The position numbers were made by a program, and so were the translations under genes. Positions 35,575 to 44,017 of a stretch of 58,702 nt of DNA are shown here, one piece after another. Source of the stretch: Anaerolinea sp. (lineage in GTDB: Bacteria; Chloroflexota; Anaerolineae; Anaerolineales; Anaerolineaceae); contig PNON01000008.1 of the NCBI GenBank assembly GCA_013824865.1, positions 1 through 58,702 of the forward strand, read 5' to 3'. The notes beneath the pieces are model-generated. The model had not been told where the DNA came from. It did not search any database and saw only the letters and a list, made by a program, of their open reading frames with translations. The number at the start of each line of letters is the position of its first letter. Position 1 is the first letter of the stretch.

Positions 35575-35646
35575 GCCCCCATGGTCTAGCGGTTAGGACA
35601 CGGCCCTTTCAAGGCCATAACAGGAGTTCGAGTCTCCTTGGGGGCA
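35575..35646 (+). tRNA. tRNA-Glu (anticodon TTC)
   Basis: A 72-nt cloverleaf. Acceptor GCCCCCA pairs with TGGGGGC plus discriminator A, the D arm includes TCTAGCGGTTAGGA, the anticodon loop TTTCAAG gives TTC, and the T arm is AGGAGTTCGAGTCTCCT. CCA is not encoded. Sequence before it forms a good promoter. Confidence 0.95.
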
Positions 35647-35917
35647 CTTAATATTTAATCCATTGAAAACCATATGCCTCTTGCCCACAGGGTGCTTTGC
35701 GAGGGGCACACATATAAACTTCCGATTGGGAGTTTTGCTGTTTAATGTGTTCGGGCAGTCGACAAAAATGAACGCAAGGTGCATTACCATTATTTGGATC
35801 AATATCACGTATTTATTTCATCTTCCCTTATGAATTTAACACTTCTCGAATATTAATTTCTGAAGGCGTCATGTTTGTTTCTGATTTAAAATTAAATTAT
35901 TGTGGGTGAGTCATTGC

Positions 35918-36835
35918 TTATTGATTTTTACGAACAATATTGCAAAGCCCCTGTTGGTTAGAGCTATCGTAACAGTTAGAGGCGGACCAGACTGCCTTGG
36001 GTTGCTGGTTTAAAGCAGCACGCGATTCATACTTCACCCCTTTAATCAGTGGGCCGGCACCATCCAGATTCTTGAAAGTTACACAACGGGATATTGCCTT
36101 TTGGCTGTAGGTCCAGTTCATCCATTTTGTGGTGCCATCATTTTTCGTTCCATTAGGTCGTCTGAAGAGAACATAGACCGTCGACCCTGCAATGTTATCG
36201 GCACACACGGTCAAATCAGTGCTGCCGTTATTGTCCCTGAGCCTGCTCGAAGGGTTGCCTAAGAATTGGGTGGGAAGAATAATGGATGAATCGCCACCGA
36301 CCTTGAAATGCACGCCTTTTTTATATTTCCATTTGGATAACTTAGAAAAGTTTTTGTTGGCTCGTTCAGCATTCCATGCTGAATATTTGCCATGGGTAGT
36401 GATTAAAACTACATGGTCAATCCAGGAGATTTCCAGGCTGTTAGGTATAGCCGAAGCATTGTTTAAGAATAGAATATCACCTTTTTCGAGCTGTTCCTTT
36501 GGCCTAAATTCCCAATAATCAGGGTGGGATCTCAACCAGATAGCTAGCTGCACATTACCAGTATATGCAGGAACATCGATACCGCCCACCTGCATCGCCT
36601 TTGTGACATACGTTGTACAATAGCGACCATGCTGGGTATCGCCCCAAAATCTCCCATCGTTGTAGTTGTTTTTATTTGCCCATTTTACTGCAGCATCACG
36701 GTTATAGGCCTGCAGGGCAGTTAATTCTTGACTGGCCTCTACCTGGGTTACTGGTGTGAATATTCCGCTGCCCAGGAACACACTGAACACTAGAATAGCC
36801 GCAACTAATTTTAAGGATATTAACTTAGGCAACAT
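35918..36835 (-). CDS. Exported amidase-domain protein (Amidase_6-like)
   Basis: A 305-residue secreted protein. The signal peptide covers about residues 1-34 (hydrophobic core then VEA), followed by AYNRDAAVKWAN and YCTTYVTKAM with a candidate catalytic Cys, and DHVVLIT with a candidate His, as in the putative amidase (PF12671-type) fold. The C-terminal 110 residues contain four Cys and look like a separate binding domain. The ATG at 36835 starts the signal peptide, with AAAGGGA 8 nt upstream; the 21 residues possible before it look non-coding. Lower GC than neighbours. It probably acts on cell-wall or peptide amides. Confidence 0.65.
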   Translation of the reverse strand: MLPKLISLKLVAAILVFSVFLGSGIFTPVTQVEASQELTALQAYNRDAAVKWANKNNYNDGRFWGDTQHGRYCTTYVTKAMQVGGIDVPAYTGNVQLAIWLRSHPDYWEFRPKEQLEKGDILFLNNASAIPNSLEISWIDHVVLITTHGKYSAWNAERANKNFSKLSKWKYKKGVHFKVGGDSSIILPTQFLGNPSSRLRDNNGSTDLTVCADNIAGSTVYVLFRRPNGTKNDGTTKWMNWTYSQKAISRCVTFKNLDGAGPLIKGVKYESRAALNQQPKAVWSASNCYDSSNQQGLCNIVRKNQ

Positions 36836-37081
36836 AAATATATCCCTTTCAGGATAATAGAGGATTTTATTTATGATCAGACCGCTTTCCGTAATCAAAC
36901 GGGCATTAACACAGCAGGTGATCGTGTTACCTATTGCAATTTATGTGCCCGAGAGTCATTGCCAATGCTGGCTACAGACACAATACATTGTTACCGTTGT
37001 TTTCACAATACCTGGCGTATCTTTTATAGAAATAGATAAGCTGTAGTTGTTAACAACGTATTTTTATTCACCCATCAGCAA
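36836..37081. other. Intergenic region upstream of the amidase gene
   Basis: A 246-bp AT-rich gap between the MetV-MetF gene and the amidase gene, both minus strand. A perfect palindrome GTTGTTAACAAC lies at 37046-37057. On the minus strand, TTGTGA, 17 nt and TATTGT could be a promoter. No gene or terminator was recognised. Confidence 0.35.
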
Positions 37082-38542
37082 TTAAGATATTTCAGGAATG
37101 CTTTTAATTAACCCGGCTTCGGTAATGATCCGCGGTACCACCTCTTCCCAACCCACAGTCGTCAGGTGTACCCCATTCACTTCTTGCATTGTGCGGATCT
37201 TCTCGATCATCTCCAGGCTGATCTGGATTCCTTCTTCAGCGGCATTTCCGAGCGCTTCCGCTGCTTCCATCCGTTTCATGATTTCAACAGGAATTTGGAC
37301 GCCTGGGATTTCGTTATTCATGTAATTGGCGATCTTGAATGACCTCAGGGGCGAGACTCCAGCAAGAATATATACCTTGTTCAGAATGTTGCGGGCAGCC
37401 AGTGCGTTGAGCCATTCTTCAAAGCGGTCAAGATTAAAAATAAGGTTGGTCTGGAAGAACTGTGCCCCAGCATTCACCTTCTTATGCTCACGGATAGCCT
37501 GAAATTTCACTTCGGAAGCGAAAGGAGACGCGGCAGCCCCCAGGAAATATTTGGGGGGGAACTTGATGTTGCGTTCATCCAGGTATTTACCCTCATCCCG
37601 CATCTGCCGCAGGATCCAAAGCATCTGAATCGAATCCAGATCCAGAATGTCCATCCGCCCTCGAGGCTTTGGCGAGAGGCGGTTGCTGTCTCCGGTAAGG
37701 CACAAGATATTCTTTACACCCAGGGCGGCTGATCCAAGCGCTTCGGCCTGCAGGCTGTTTCTGGTGATATCACGGGCAGCAATCTGCAGCACAGGTTCAG
37801 CTCCCATCTGGACTGCGATGGCAGAACAAGCCCAGGAGGACATACGCGGGGTGGCTGAAGCTGAATCAGTGAAATTGACTGCGGTAACGAACGGCTTGAG
37901 CAACTCAATATTTTGTTTAAGTTTATTCGTAGACGCAGTAAGTGGGGGCTGGATTTCAGCTGTGACCACAAATTCCCCGGACTTAAGGCGCTTTTCCAGT
38001 TCTGAAACTGGCTCATCATATTTCGGAGCGTGGTACTCAGCGTCGCCGCCCCACCAGGCTGGCTGACGGATAGGGCGGAAAATGCCATCCCATGTTTTCT
38101 TCCGTTGGTCTTCTTTGAAGGATAGCAAGCCAGATATTACATTCTTTACACCATTGATTCTTACCTGTTTAAGTAATCCTCCCAGTTGTTCGCTGCCAAC
38201 CTTCTCCCAGTCTAATGGAGGAAATACTTCCAATAGGTGTTCTTCCCGCCCCATTTTGAAAGCCCGCTCATGGATCTTATACCAGATACATGGGCGGGTT
38301 TCATCCACATAACAATGTTCTGGTGTGGAACCGCCGCATGGACCGTTTCTGAGCCCTTTTGGGCACTCCATGGGACAAATAAATGCTGTTTCCTGTAAGA
38401 GACAATTACCACATTGCCGGCAGCCCCATAGTGGACCTTTATAGAGCATCTCCAGTGAGTTCAGTATGCGGTTTCCAAGCTTATCGCGTCGAAAAGGATA
38501 ATAGCTGGGTTGCCACCTGCGGCCTGGGGTTAAAATTGGCAT
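37082..38542 (-). CDS. MetV-MetF fusion: methylenetetrahydrofolate reductase
   Basis: A 486-residue single polypeptide joining two parts that are usually separate. Residues 1-150 match MetV (MTHFR C-terminal/zinc-binding type): CRQCGNCLLQ, CPMECPKGLRNGPCGG and two more Cys. Residues about 175-486 form the MetF barrel (VTAEIQPPL, VNFTDSASATPRM, LCLTGDSNRLSP). It reduces methylene-THF to methyl-THF for methionine synthesis or the methyl branch of the Wood-Ljungdahl pathway. MetV-containing reductases usually take electrons from ferredoxin or partner flavoproteins rather than NADH directly. GGAGA precedes the ATG. Confidence 0.85.
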   Translation of the reverse strand: MPILTPGRRWQPSYYPFRRDKLGNRILNSLEMLYKGPLWGCRQCGNCLLQETAFICPMECPKGLRNGPCGGSTPEHCYVDETRPCIWYKIHERAFKMGREEHLLEVFPPLDWEKVGSEQLGGLLKQVRINGVKNVISGLLSFKEDQRKKTWDGIFRPIRQPAWWGGDAEYHAPKYDEPVSELEKRLKSGEFVVTAEIQPPLTASTNKLKQNIELLKPFVTAVNFTDSASATPRMSSWACSAIAVQMGAEPVLQIAARDITRNSLQAEALGSAALGVKNILCLTGDSNRLSPKPRGRMDILDLDSIQMLWILRQMRDEGKYLDERNIKFPPKYFLGAAASPFASEVKFQAIREHKKVNAGAQFFQTNLIFNLDRFEEWLNALAARNILNKVYILAGVSPLRSFKIANYMNNEIPGVQIPVEIMKRMEAAEALGNAAEEGIQISLEMIEKIRTMQEVNGVHLTTVGWEEVVPRIITEAGLIKSIPEIS

Positions 38543-38678
38543 AGGGTCTCCATAAATATCAATAAGGTGGATTCAACTTGCAAATGGCAGTAAAAAGTGG
38601 CGTTAGTATAACAGAAACTATGTTCGATTTCGATTGATAAGCTATAAGGGATAAACGCTGAAAGGCACCCTCCTCTGG

Positions 38679-38684
38679 TAAAAT
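38679..38684 (+). promoter_or_regulatory. -10-like box, leaderless DMT transporter gene
   Basis: TAAAAT ends 6 nt before the ATG at 38691 and no SD is present between them, so the transcript would start at or next to the start codon. Same arrangement as at 21557 and 58661. Confidence 0.45.
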
Positions 38685-38690
38685 ATCTCC

Positions 38691-39743
38691 ATGATACAAA
38701 AAAATTCCATCGGTCCAACATTGCAAGCCATTCTGGCGGCGGGTTTATTTGGTGCCAGCGCGCCGCTTTCCAAGCTATTGCTGGTGGATATTCAACCGGT
38801 AATGATGGCCGGGTTGCTCTACCTGGGCAGCGGCATAGCGGCGCTATTGGCTTCCCGCCTGCGTGGATGGATTCTACCCAAAGACGCAGAAGCCCGCCTT
38901 TCACGTGCCGACCTGCCATGGCTGCTGGCAGCGCTTCTCACTGGTGGCGTGGCTGCTCCTATTTTGCTCATGGTTGGGTTGGCCGGCACATCAGGAGCCA
39001 CCGCTTCGCTGCTGCTCAATTTTGAGAGCGTTTCCACCACCCTCATCGCCGCTCTGATATTTCGTGAAGCCATTGGGAATCGTTTATGGATCGCTCTCGC
39101 ACTCATCACCCTGGCAAGTATACTGCTATCGTGGCACCCGGCGGATGCCTGGGGTTTCTCCTGGTTGGCAGTTGCTGTTTTAGGCGCTTGCCTGCTGTGG
39201 GGGTTGGATAACAACTTCACCCGTCACATCTCTGCGCGCGACCCGCTGGCCATCGTTGCCATCAAAGGACTTGGCGCAGGGACCTTCTCCTTCGTTCTTA
39301 GCCTGGTGTTGGGCGAATCTTTTCCAGCCCTGCCGATCGCCTTAACCGCCATGTTGGTCGGTGCGGTTTGCTATGGCGTCAGCATTGCCCTTTTTGTTTT
39401 GGCTATGCGTGGACTCGGAGCGGCACGTACCGGAACACTGTTTGCATCAGCGCCATTCATTGGTGCCCTACTTTCACTGCTCATTTTGCGTGAAACCCCC
39501 GGACTCTCATTCTATCTTGCGACTCCGCTCATGTTGGTTGGAGTGATCGTACTGCTGGTAGAAGATCATGCCCACCTGCATACTCACGAATTTCTAGAGC
39601 ATGAGCATGCCCATGTGCACGATGCTCATCACCCTCACAGCCACGGAGTAATCCACCATCATAACCATCCGCATCGGCACGAAACTAACACACATAGCCA
39701 CAATCACGCACCCGATTTGCATCACCGTCACAAACATCATTGA
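38691..39743 (+). CDS. DMT/EamA transporter with histidine-rich C-terminal tail
   Basis: A 350-residue membrane protein. Two EamA repeats with about ten transmembrane helices occupy residues 1-288, typical of drug/metabolite exporters. The last 60 residues are a cytosolic tail with 26 histidines, mostly in HxH and HH pairs with Asp/Glu, resembling metal-binding segments of CDF/ZIP transporters. That suggests transition-metal transport or metal-dependent regulation, but no EamA substrate can be read from sequence. It is convergent with the nuclease gene, 9 bp apart. No SD; likely leaderless. Confidence 0.8.
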   Translation: MIQKNSIGPTLQAILAAGLFGASAPLSKLLLVDIQPVMMAGLLYLGSGIAALLASRLRGWILPKDAEARLSRADLPWLLAALLTGGVAAPILLMVGLAGTSGATASLLLNFESVSTTLIAALIFREAIGNRLWIALALITLASILLSWHPADAWGFSWLAVAVLGACLLWGLDNNFTRHISARDPLAIVAIKGLGAGTFSFVLSLVLGESFPALPIALTAMLVGAVCYGVSIALFVLAMRGLGAARTGTLFASAPFIGALLSLLILRETPGLSFYLATPLMLVGVIVLLVEDHAHLHTHEFLEHEHAHVHDAHHPHSHGVIHHHNHPHRHETNTHSHNHAPDLHHRHKHH

Positions 39744-39752
39744 TATATGATT

Positions 39753-40682
39753 CTATCCTTCACAACCAATTCCATCTCTGTCACGATCGAAACGATGTGG
39801 ATCCGGGGGTAATACTTTGAATCTTTTGTAAGGGATGTCGCCACAATCCAGGTCTGGCGGAGAAGGCGGGATGCATACATCCGGGTAGGACGGGTCACAA
39901 TTGTTGTTGCCCAGGATGGCGGTCGTGCTTTCAACTTGCGGGGTAGGGACCATTAGTAATCCCCACAAACCTAATCCAAGCTCTGTTGCGGAGCGTTGAG
40001 CTTCTGAAAATGTTTTCGCGCAGGCGACATCCGGCGGATAAGTGAAAGCATACGCATATCCATTCTTCACTAATTCAAAATTTACAAAAAGGTCATCCAC
40101 AACAACATAGCGAAGCAGCCGGCCATACCGATCGGTATCCGAAACATCTTTAAACATTACGATTTCCTTCCCGAAAACCAAGTTGGAATTATAGTTACTG
40201 GATGCGCTGGCGAAAATATCATCACTCATTTCTGGCGTGTCCATGCCGATGTATCTGACTTTATATTCCTTCCCATTCATCACTACACGGATCGTATCCC
40301 CATCAGTGATTCTTATTACTCTGGCAATTTCCTGCTGATAGGTGGGGATGCAGGCTGCGCCAATGATACCCTTTTTTGTTACGGAAGGGATGGCTGTGGC
40401 TGAGAGGGTGGTGGTTGGTGACTTTCTGAAGATCGTTGTGGCGGTAAAGTTGGGACTATCGGTTTGTAACGGGAGCATTGTGGCGGTGGAGGTTAAAGAT
40501 GCCGTTACAGTGATTGGTTCCCGGGTTTTTATATTCTGAACAGGTTGGGTTGGAACATAATATTTATCAGAATTATTGTTGACAATGTTAGGGCAGATCA
40601 CGCATAGGCAAATTAATATAATGCTGCCAATTACCAGCTTTAATTTGGTTTTCCGCGCCTTTGTCAATCTGCCAGTCAGCAT
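39753..40682 (-). CDS. Thermonuclease-family (SNase) protein with Excalibur motif
   Basis: A 309-residue exported or membrane-anchored nuclease. One N-terminal hydrophobic segment (about 15-35) and a Thr-rich linker precede the SNase domain (about 120-235). The active-site set is visible: RITDGDT, RYIGMDTPE (Arg, Asp, Thr, Glu) and DRYGRLLR. The C-terminus ends in DRDRDGIGCEG, a calcium-binding Excalibur motif with paired Cys. AAGGGG lies 7 nt before the ATG at 40682, favouring it over a TTG at 40703. It probably degrades extracellular nucleic acid, a possible source of purines. Confidence 0.85.
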   Translation of the reverse strand: MLTGRLTKARKTKLKLVIGSIILICLCVICPNIVNNNSDKYYVPTQPVQNIKTREPITVTASLTSTATMLPLQTDSPNFTATTIFRKSPTTTLSATAIPSVTKKGIIGAACIPTYQQEIARVIRITDGDTIRVVMNGKEYKVRYIGMDTPEMSDDIFASASSNYNSNLVFGKEIVMFKDVSDTDRYGRLLRYVVVDDLFVNFELVKNGYAYAFTYPPDVACAKTFSEAQRSATELGLGLWGLLMVPTPQVESTTAILGNNNCDPSYPDVCIPPSPPDLDCGDIPYKRFKVLPPDPHRFDRDRDGIGCEG

Positions 40683-40745
40683 AGCATTACCCCTTGGTAA
40701 CAAACTCTATTCTATCATTATCCAATATTAGAAGCTGCAGATATT

Positions 40746-40774
40746 AAAAAAAACCCGGATTAACCTACCGGGTT
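40746..40774 (-). terminator. Terminator of tRNA-Ser
   Basis: On the minus strand, AACCCGG, a 9-nt loop and CCGGGTT are followed by a run of T, a classical intrinsic terminator 5 nt after the tRNA 3' end. Confidence 0.85.
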
Positions 40775-40778
40775 CTAG

Positions 40779-40864
40779 CGGAGAGGGTGGGATTCGAACC
40801 CACGATACTTTTGGTATACCCGCTTTCCAAGCGAGCGCACTAGGCCAGACTATGCGACCTCTCC
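40779..40864 (-). tRNA. tRNA-Ser (anticodon GGA)
   Basis: An 86-nt class II tRNA. Acceptor GGAGAGG pairs with CCTCTCC plus discriminator G, the anticodon loop CTTGGAAAG gives GGA, a long variable arm (GTATACC..GGTAT type) and the T arm GTGGGTTCGAATCCCAC are present. CCA is not encoded. Confidence 0.95.
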
Positions 40865-40928
40865 CCTATAGCGCTGCCATTATACCACAACCTTATAGGC
40901 CACGGAAAAACATTAGCCTTGACAAAAC

Positions 40929-41990
40929 TTATGCCTGCAGTTCCTTCTTGAAATTCTGGATAGGATCAACCGGGGTCGGGTCGACCTGGTAGCTCATGGC
41001 CAGGTAGTAAGCCACATAATCACCGTAATGGATGGCTGCCCATTGTTGTCCCATGGCTGATCCCGCGGGAGCGGTGTAATTGTCTGTGGCAATGCCGGCC
41101 AGCATGTAAGCTTTCTTTGTCAAATCCGCTCGTTTTCGATTAGCAGGCTGATCCGCCGGGCAGCGAAGGAAGAGTGTGAGCGTACAATCCAACTGATCCA
41201 TGGGATTCAGGGTCCCAGCCAGGCTATTGTGATCGGCTTCCGGCAAGATGTCAAAGTTTGCTGCTGCTTTAGCCAACTCATTGATCTGCCCTTTCCAGCG
41301 CCTACCTACGGGTGCCAGTAATCCAGAACCAATCAGGACCACATTGCGATCCACCATCTGACCAGCCTGCCGTTTGGCCGGGTTCCTGGCCACCGGTGAC
41401 TTGGGTAGATATTTTTCTTGCTCAACTTTCATTAAAGCAGCAGTATTGCGAATATCTTGCGTTGGGTCAGGCACCAGTTTCAACCGTGTCAGCATGGAGA
41501 TTAAATAAACAAACCCGAACCCCACCGCTGATCGAGGTTGGCCTGAATGCTGGAAAGACCACACCGGGTAACCAACAGTTTTGGCCACTAGCGCCAGATT
41601 GCCGCCGGTGGTGATAGCTGCCACCCGGCAGCCCAAAGCTTTGGCTGCCTCGAAGCCTGAGAGCGTCTCCTCCGTGTTACCGGAGTGTGAGCAGCAAATT
41701 ACCAGCGTTTTTGTTGCCGATACCCAGGCGGGCAAGCCGTAATCCCGGTGGACGAAGATTGGTAGTGGACAAATAGGTGTCAGATACGCGCTCAAGAGAT
41801 CGCCGGCAATCGCGGAGCCGCCCATCCCGGCGATTAGAATGTTCTCAAATCCGATCCACTCCGGCAGGCTATATTCTGTTGCAGCTTTGAGTGCAGTCAG
41901 CAGTTGATCTGGCAGTCCATTGATCTCGTCAATCATCCGGCTCTTGTCAAGCTGCTGCATGGCATCCAGGTCATCCAAATTCATGTGCAT
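40929..41990 (-). CDS. Bifunctional phosphoglucose/phosphomannose isomerase
   Basis: A 353-residue SIS-domain isomerase of the archaeal/Chloroflexi PGI-PMI type, interconverting glucose-6-P or mannose-6-P with fructose-6-P. The SIS motif ILIAGMGGSAIAGDLL is near residue 50, CCSHSGNTEETLSG near 95, and the C-terminal PGI_C half ends with the family's IHYGDYVAYYL. It is cytosolic. The start overlaps the rsmI end by 20 bp; an ATG two codons later (41984) is an equally possible start. Confidence 0.9.
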   Translation of the reverse strand: MHMNLDDLDAMQQLDKSRMIDEINGLPDQLLTALKAATEYSLPEWIGFENILIAGMGGSAIAGDLLSAYLTPICPLPIFVHRDYGLPAWVSATKTLVICCSHSGNTEETLSGFEAAKALGCRVAAITTGGNLALVAKTVGYPVWSFQHSGQPRSAVGFGFVYLISMLTRLKLVPDPTQDIRNTAALMKVEQEKYLPKSPVARNPAKRQAGQMVDRNVVLIGSGLLAPVGRRWKGQINELAKAAANFDILPEADHNSLAGTLNPMDQLDCTLTLFLRCPADQPANRKRADLTKKAYMLAGIATDNYTAPAGSAMGQQWAAIHYGDYVAYYLAMSYQVDPTPVDPIQNFKKELQA

Positions 41991-42819
41991 CTCGCTTTCT
42001 CAATTCATGAATCACATCATAAATGTCTTTACTGTTCCACCCTGAAGCCAGGGCGATCTCTTTGGCCAGTTCACGGGCCTGATAAGGTTCACCCATACGA
42101 CGGTGGACCTCAGCTTCAAGCGCGTACCGGTTCCATGTCTCATCCCCCGATCTTGTTTTTCCTTCAATAACCACTGTAAACTCGCCGCGCGGTTCGTGGG
42201 TGAGAAAATATTCATCAGCTTTATCAAGGGTCAGGTGGATGAATTCCTCAAACTTCTTGGTCATCTCCCGTCCTAAAACGATCCTGCGGTTGCCCAATGC
42301 CTGGCGTAGATCCACCATTGCAGCCACCAGCCGGTGCGGCGTTTCAAGCATCACCAGCGTGTATGGCAGCTTCTCCACTTCGTGCAGCAGCTTCAGGCGC
42401 TCGGTGCGTTTACGCGGCAGGTATCCGATGTAAAGGAATTGGTCAGTCGGAAGACCGGATGCGGTGAGCGCGGAAATAGGCGAGCTGGCACCCGGGATGG
42501 GCACCACCTGGTGTCCGCGTGCCAGAGCTTCCTTAACGATCTCATACCCCGGGTCATTCAGCCCAGGAGTCCCGGCATCCGAGACGAGGGCAAGGTCGTG
42601 TTCATGCAGAAAGTCCACCAAGCTGGCTGTTTTTGTCTCTTTATTATGTTCGTGGTAGCTGGTCAGCCGGGTGTGGATCTGGTAATGATCGAGCAATACA
42701 CCAGTCTGACGAGTATCTTCCGCTGCGATCAGGTCCACTTGCTTGAGGGTTTCAAGCGCCCGCAGGGTAATATCCTTCAGGTTACCTATGGGAGTTGCGA
42801 CAAGGTACAGGCAGCCCAT
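41971..42819 (-). CDS. rsmI: 16S rRNA (cytidine1402-2'-O)-methyltransferase
   Basis: A 282-residue SAM-dependent methyltransferase of the tetrapyrrole-methylase fold. LYLVATPIGNLKDIT at the N-terminus, IAAEDTRQTGVLL near residue 32 and VSDAGTPGLNDPG near 80 are RsmI hallmarks. It methylates C1402 in the decoding centre of 16S rRNA. Its ATG overlaps the stop of the upstream lipoprotein gene by one base. The PGI/PMI gene follows, so three unrelated functions share one transcript. Confidence 0.95.
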   Translation of the reverse strand: MGCLYLVATPIGNLKDITLRALETLKQVDLIAAEDTRQTGVLLDHYQIHTRLTSYHEHNKETKTASLVDFLHEHDLALVSDAGTPGLNDPGYEIVKEALARGHQVVPIPGASSPISALTASGLPTDQFLYIGYLPRKRTERLKLLHEVEKLPYTLVMLETPHRLVAAMVDLRQALGNRRIVLGREMTKKFEEFIHLTLDKADEYFLTHEPRGEFTVVIEGKTRSGDETWNRYALEAEVHRRMGEPYQARELAKEIALASGWNSKDIYDVIHELRKRDAHEFG

Positions 42820-43820
42820 CAGTTAGTCCAGGTTAGTAGTTCAATATCGAGCTGCAAGCTGTCATCGCTCAGAATCTGGATCCAGCCGATATGGCCGGTA
42901 TTGTCTCTAAAACAGAAGTACTTAAATTTGTTGTCCGGAACGATTTGGATGACTACCTCATTCCTGGAGATATTCAGACAGGTGGTGTAATCCGGCATTC
43001 CACCCATGGAGACGCTCAACCGGGTATTATTTAGAGCGATGATCTGGCTATTCTGCAGCAGCAGATCAGCTGTCTGCGCATCGCCAATCGTTCTGCTAGC
43101 CAGGATCACCCCGCTGCCATCCATGATCTGGATGGTTCCGCTCGCCAGGATAGATGGCATGGCTGTTGCAGTAAAGGTGGGAGTGATAGTGGGTGTGGTG
43201 ACACTGGGGACAATGATCCGCACCCAGAATGGAGAGTTACCGGTCGGCCCTATGCCAAACTGCCAGCCGCTGCCATTTTGCAGCTTCCAGTTGCTCTGGT
43301 ACGTGCCAGGGGTGATCGGGGCGGTCATCTCAATTGAGATATCCACAGTGCTGCCAGGTGGGACAATCCTTTCCAGTTGGTAGGTCCGTGCAGAAGAGAA
43401 TAGCGCCCCTGAGAACCATGTGATCGCATAGTCAGTTGTCCAGGCACAATTACCTGAGTTGACCACCCGCCAGGTTTTTATAAAAGACTCCCCCGGTGGA
43501 ATGATCGTGTCATCCGGAATGGTCACATCCAGGGGAATACCTGGTTGGATACGGTCACACACAACGGTCGGGATAACCTGAGTGGATGAGAGCGGAATAT
43601 CCATTACCAGGGTTGAAAATGGCGTTGTGCTGACCTGCCCAGTGGCTGGAATGGTGGTGCCCAGTGCGGAGCTGGTTGTCTGCGGCTGACGGGTGAGGAT
43701 CTGCGCCTGGATGGTAGCATAAGCCTGGGTGATGTTGGGGGTGGGTGTTAAATTTCCATTTAATGGAAAATTGCATGCGGTAAGCAGCAAAGCGAAAAAA
43801 AGGATAATTAGATATTTCAT
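42819..43820 (-). CDS. Lipoprotein with NBR1-type Ig-like domain
   Basis: A 333-residue surface lipoprotein. The signal peptide ends in LLTAC with Cys16, then a Thr/Ser-rich linker to about residue 85. The Ig-like domain at about 95-200 has SFIKTWRVVNSGNCAWTTDY and APITPGTYQSNWKLQ, matching the NBR1 central-domain-like fold frequent in Anaerolineae. A C-terminal beta-rich domain follows. Function is unknown; a surface-binding role is likely. A TAGAAT box lies 9 nt before the ATG on the minus strand, so the leader is very short. Confidence 0.75.
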   Translation of the reverse strand: MKYLIILFFALLLTACNFPLNGNLTPTPNITQAYATIQAQILTRQPQTTSSALGTTIPATGQVSTTPFSTLVMDIPLSSTQVIPTVVCDRIQPGIPLDVTIPDDTIIPPGESFIKTWRVVNSGNCAWTTDYAITWFSGALFSSARTYQLERIVPPGSTVDISIEMTAPITPGTYQSNWKLQNGSGWQFGIGPTGNSPFWVRIIVPSVTTPTITPTFTATAMPSILASGTIQIMDGSGVILASRTIGDAQTADLLLQNSQIIALNNTRLSVSMGGMPDYTTCLNISRNEVVIQIVPDNKFKYFCFRDNTGHIGWIQILSDDSLQLDIELLTWTN

Positions 43821-44017
43821 AACTATCCAATTCTACCCTAAAAAAGGAGCTTATTCAGCGAATGCGAGAATGATTGAACAGGTCATTAGTTCGTCATTCT
43901 GAATGCCCCGCATCTTTTTTGGGAGAATAGATTCGCTTCGTTGGAAGGGGAAAACATCTATTTGTGCTCTTGAAAACCAAAGCAGGGTTATCCGTAACAT
44001 GGTAAACAGGCTGACTA

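Noticed and set aside
35593-35808. A 71-codon minus-strand frame ending in CPQGDSNSCYGLERAVS
   Set aside because: Its end is the antisense of tRNA-Glu, a common spurious translation, and the rest has no coding character or SD.
37046-37057. GTTGTTAACAAC palindrome as another GntR operator
   Set aside because: Half-sites differ from TTGTC/GACAA and it lies before an unrelated amidase gene; noted only as a palindrome.
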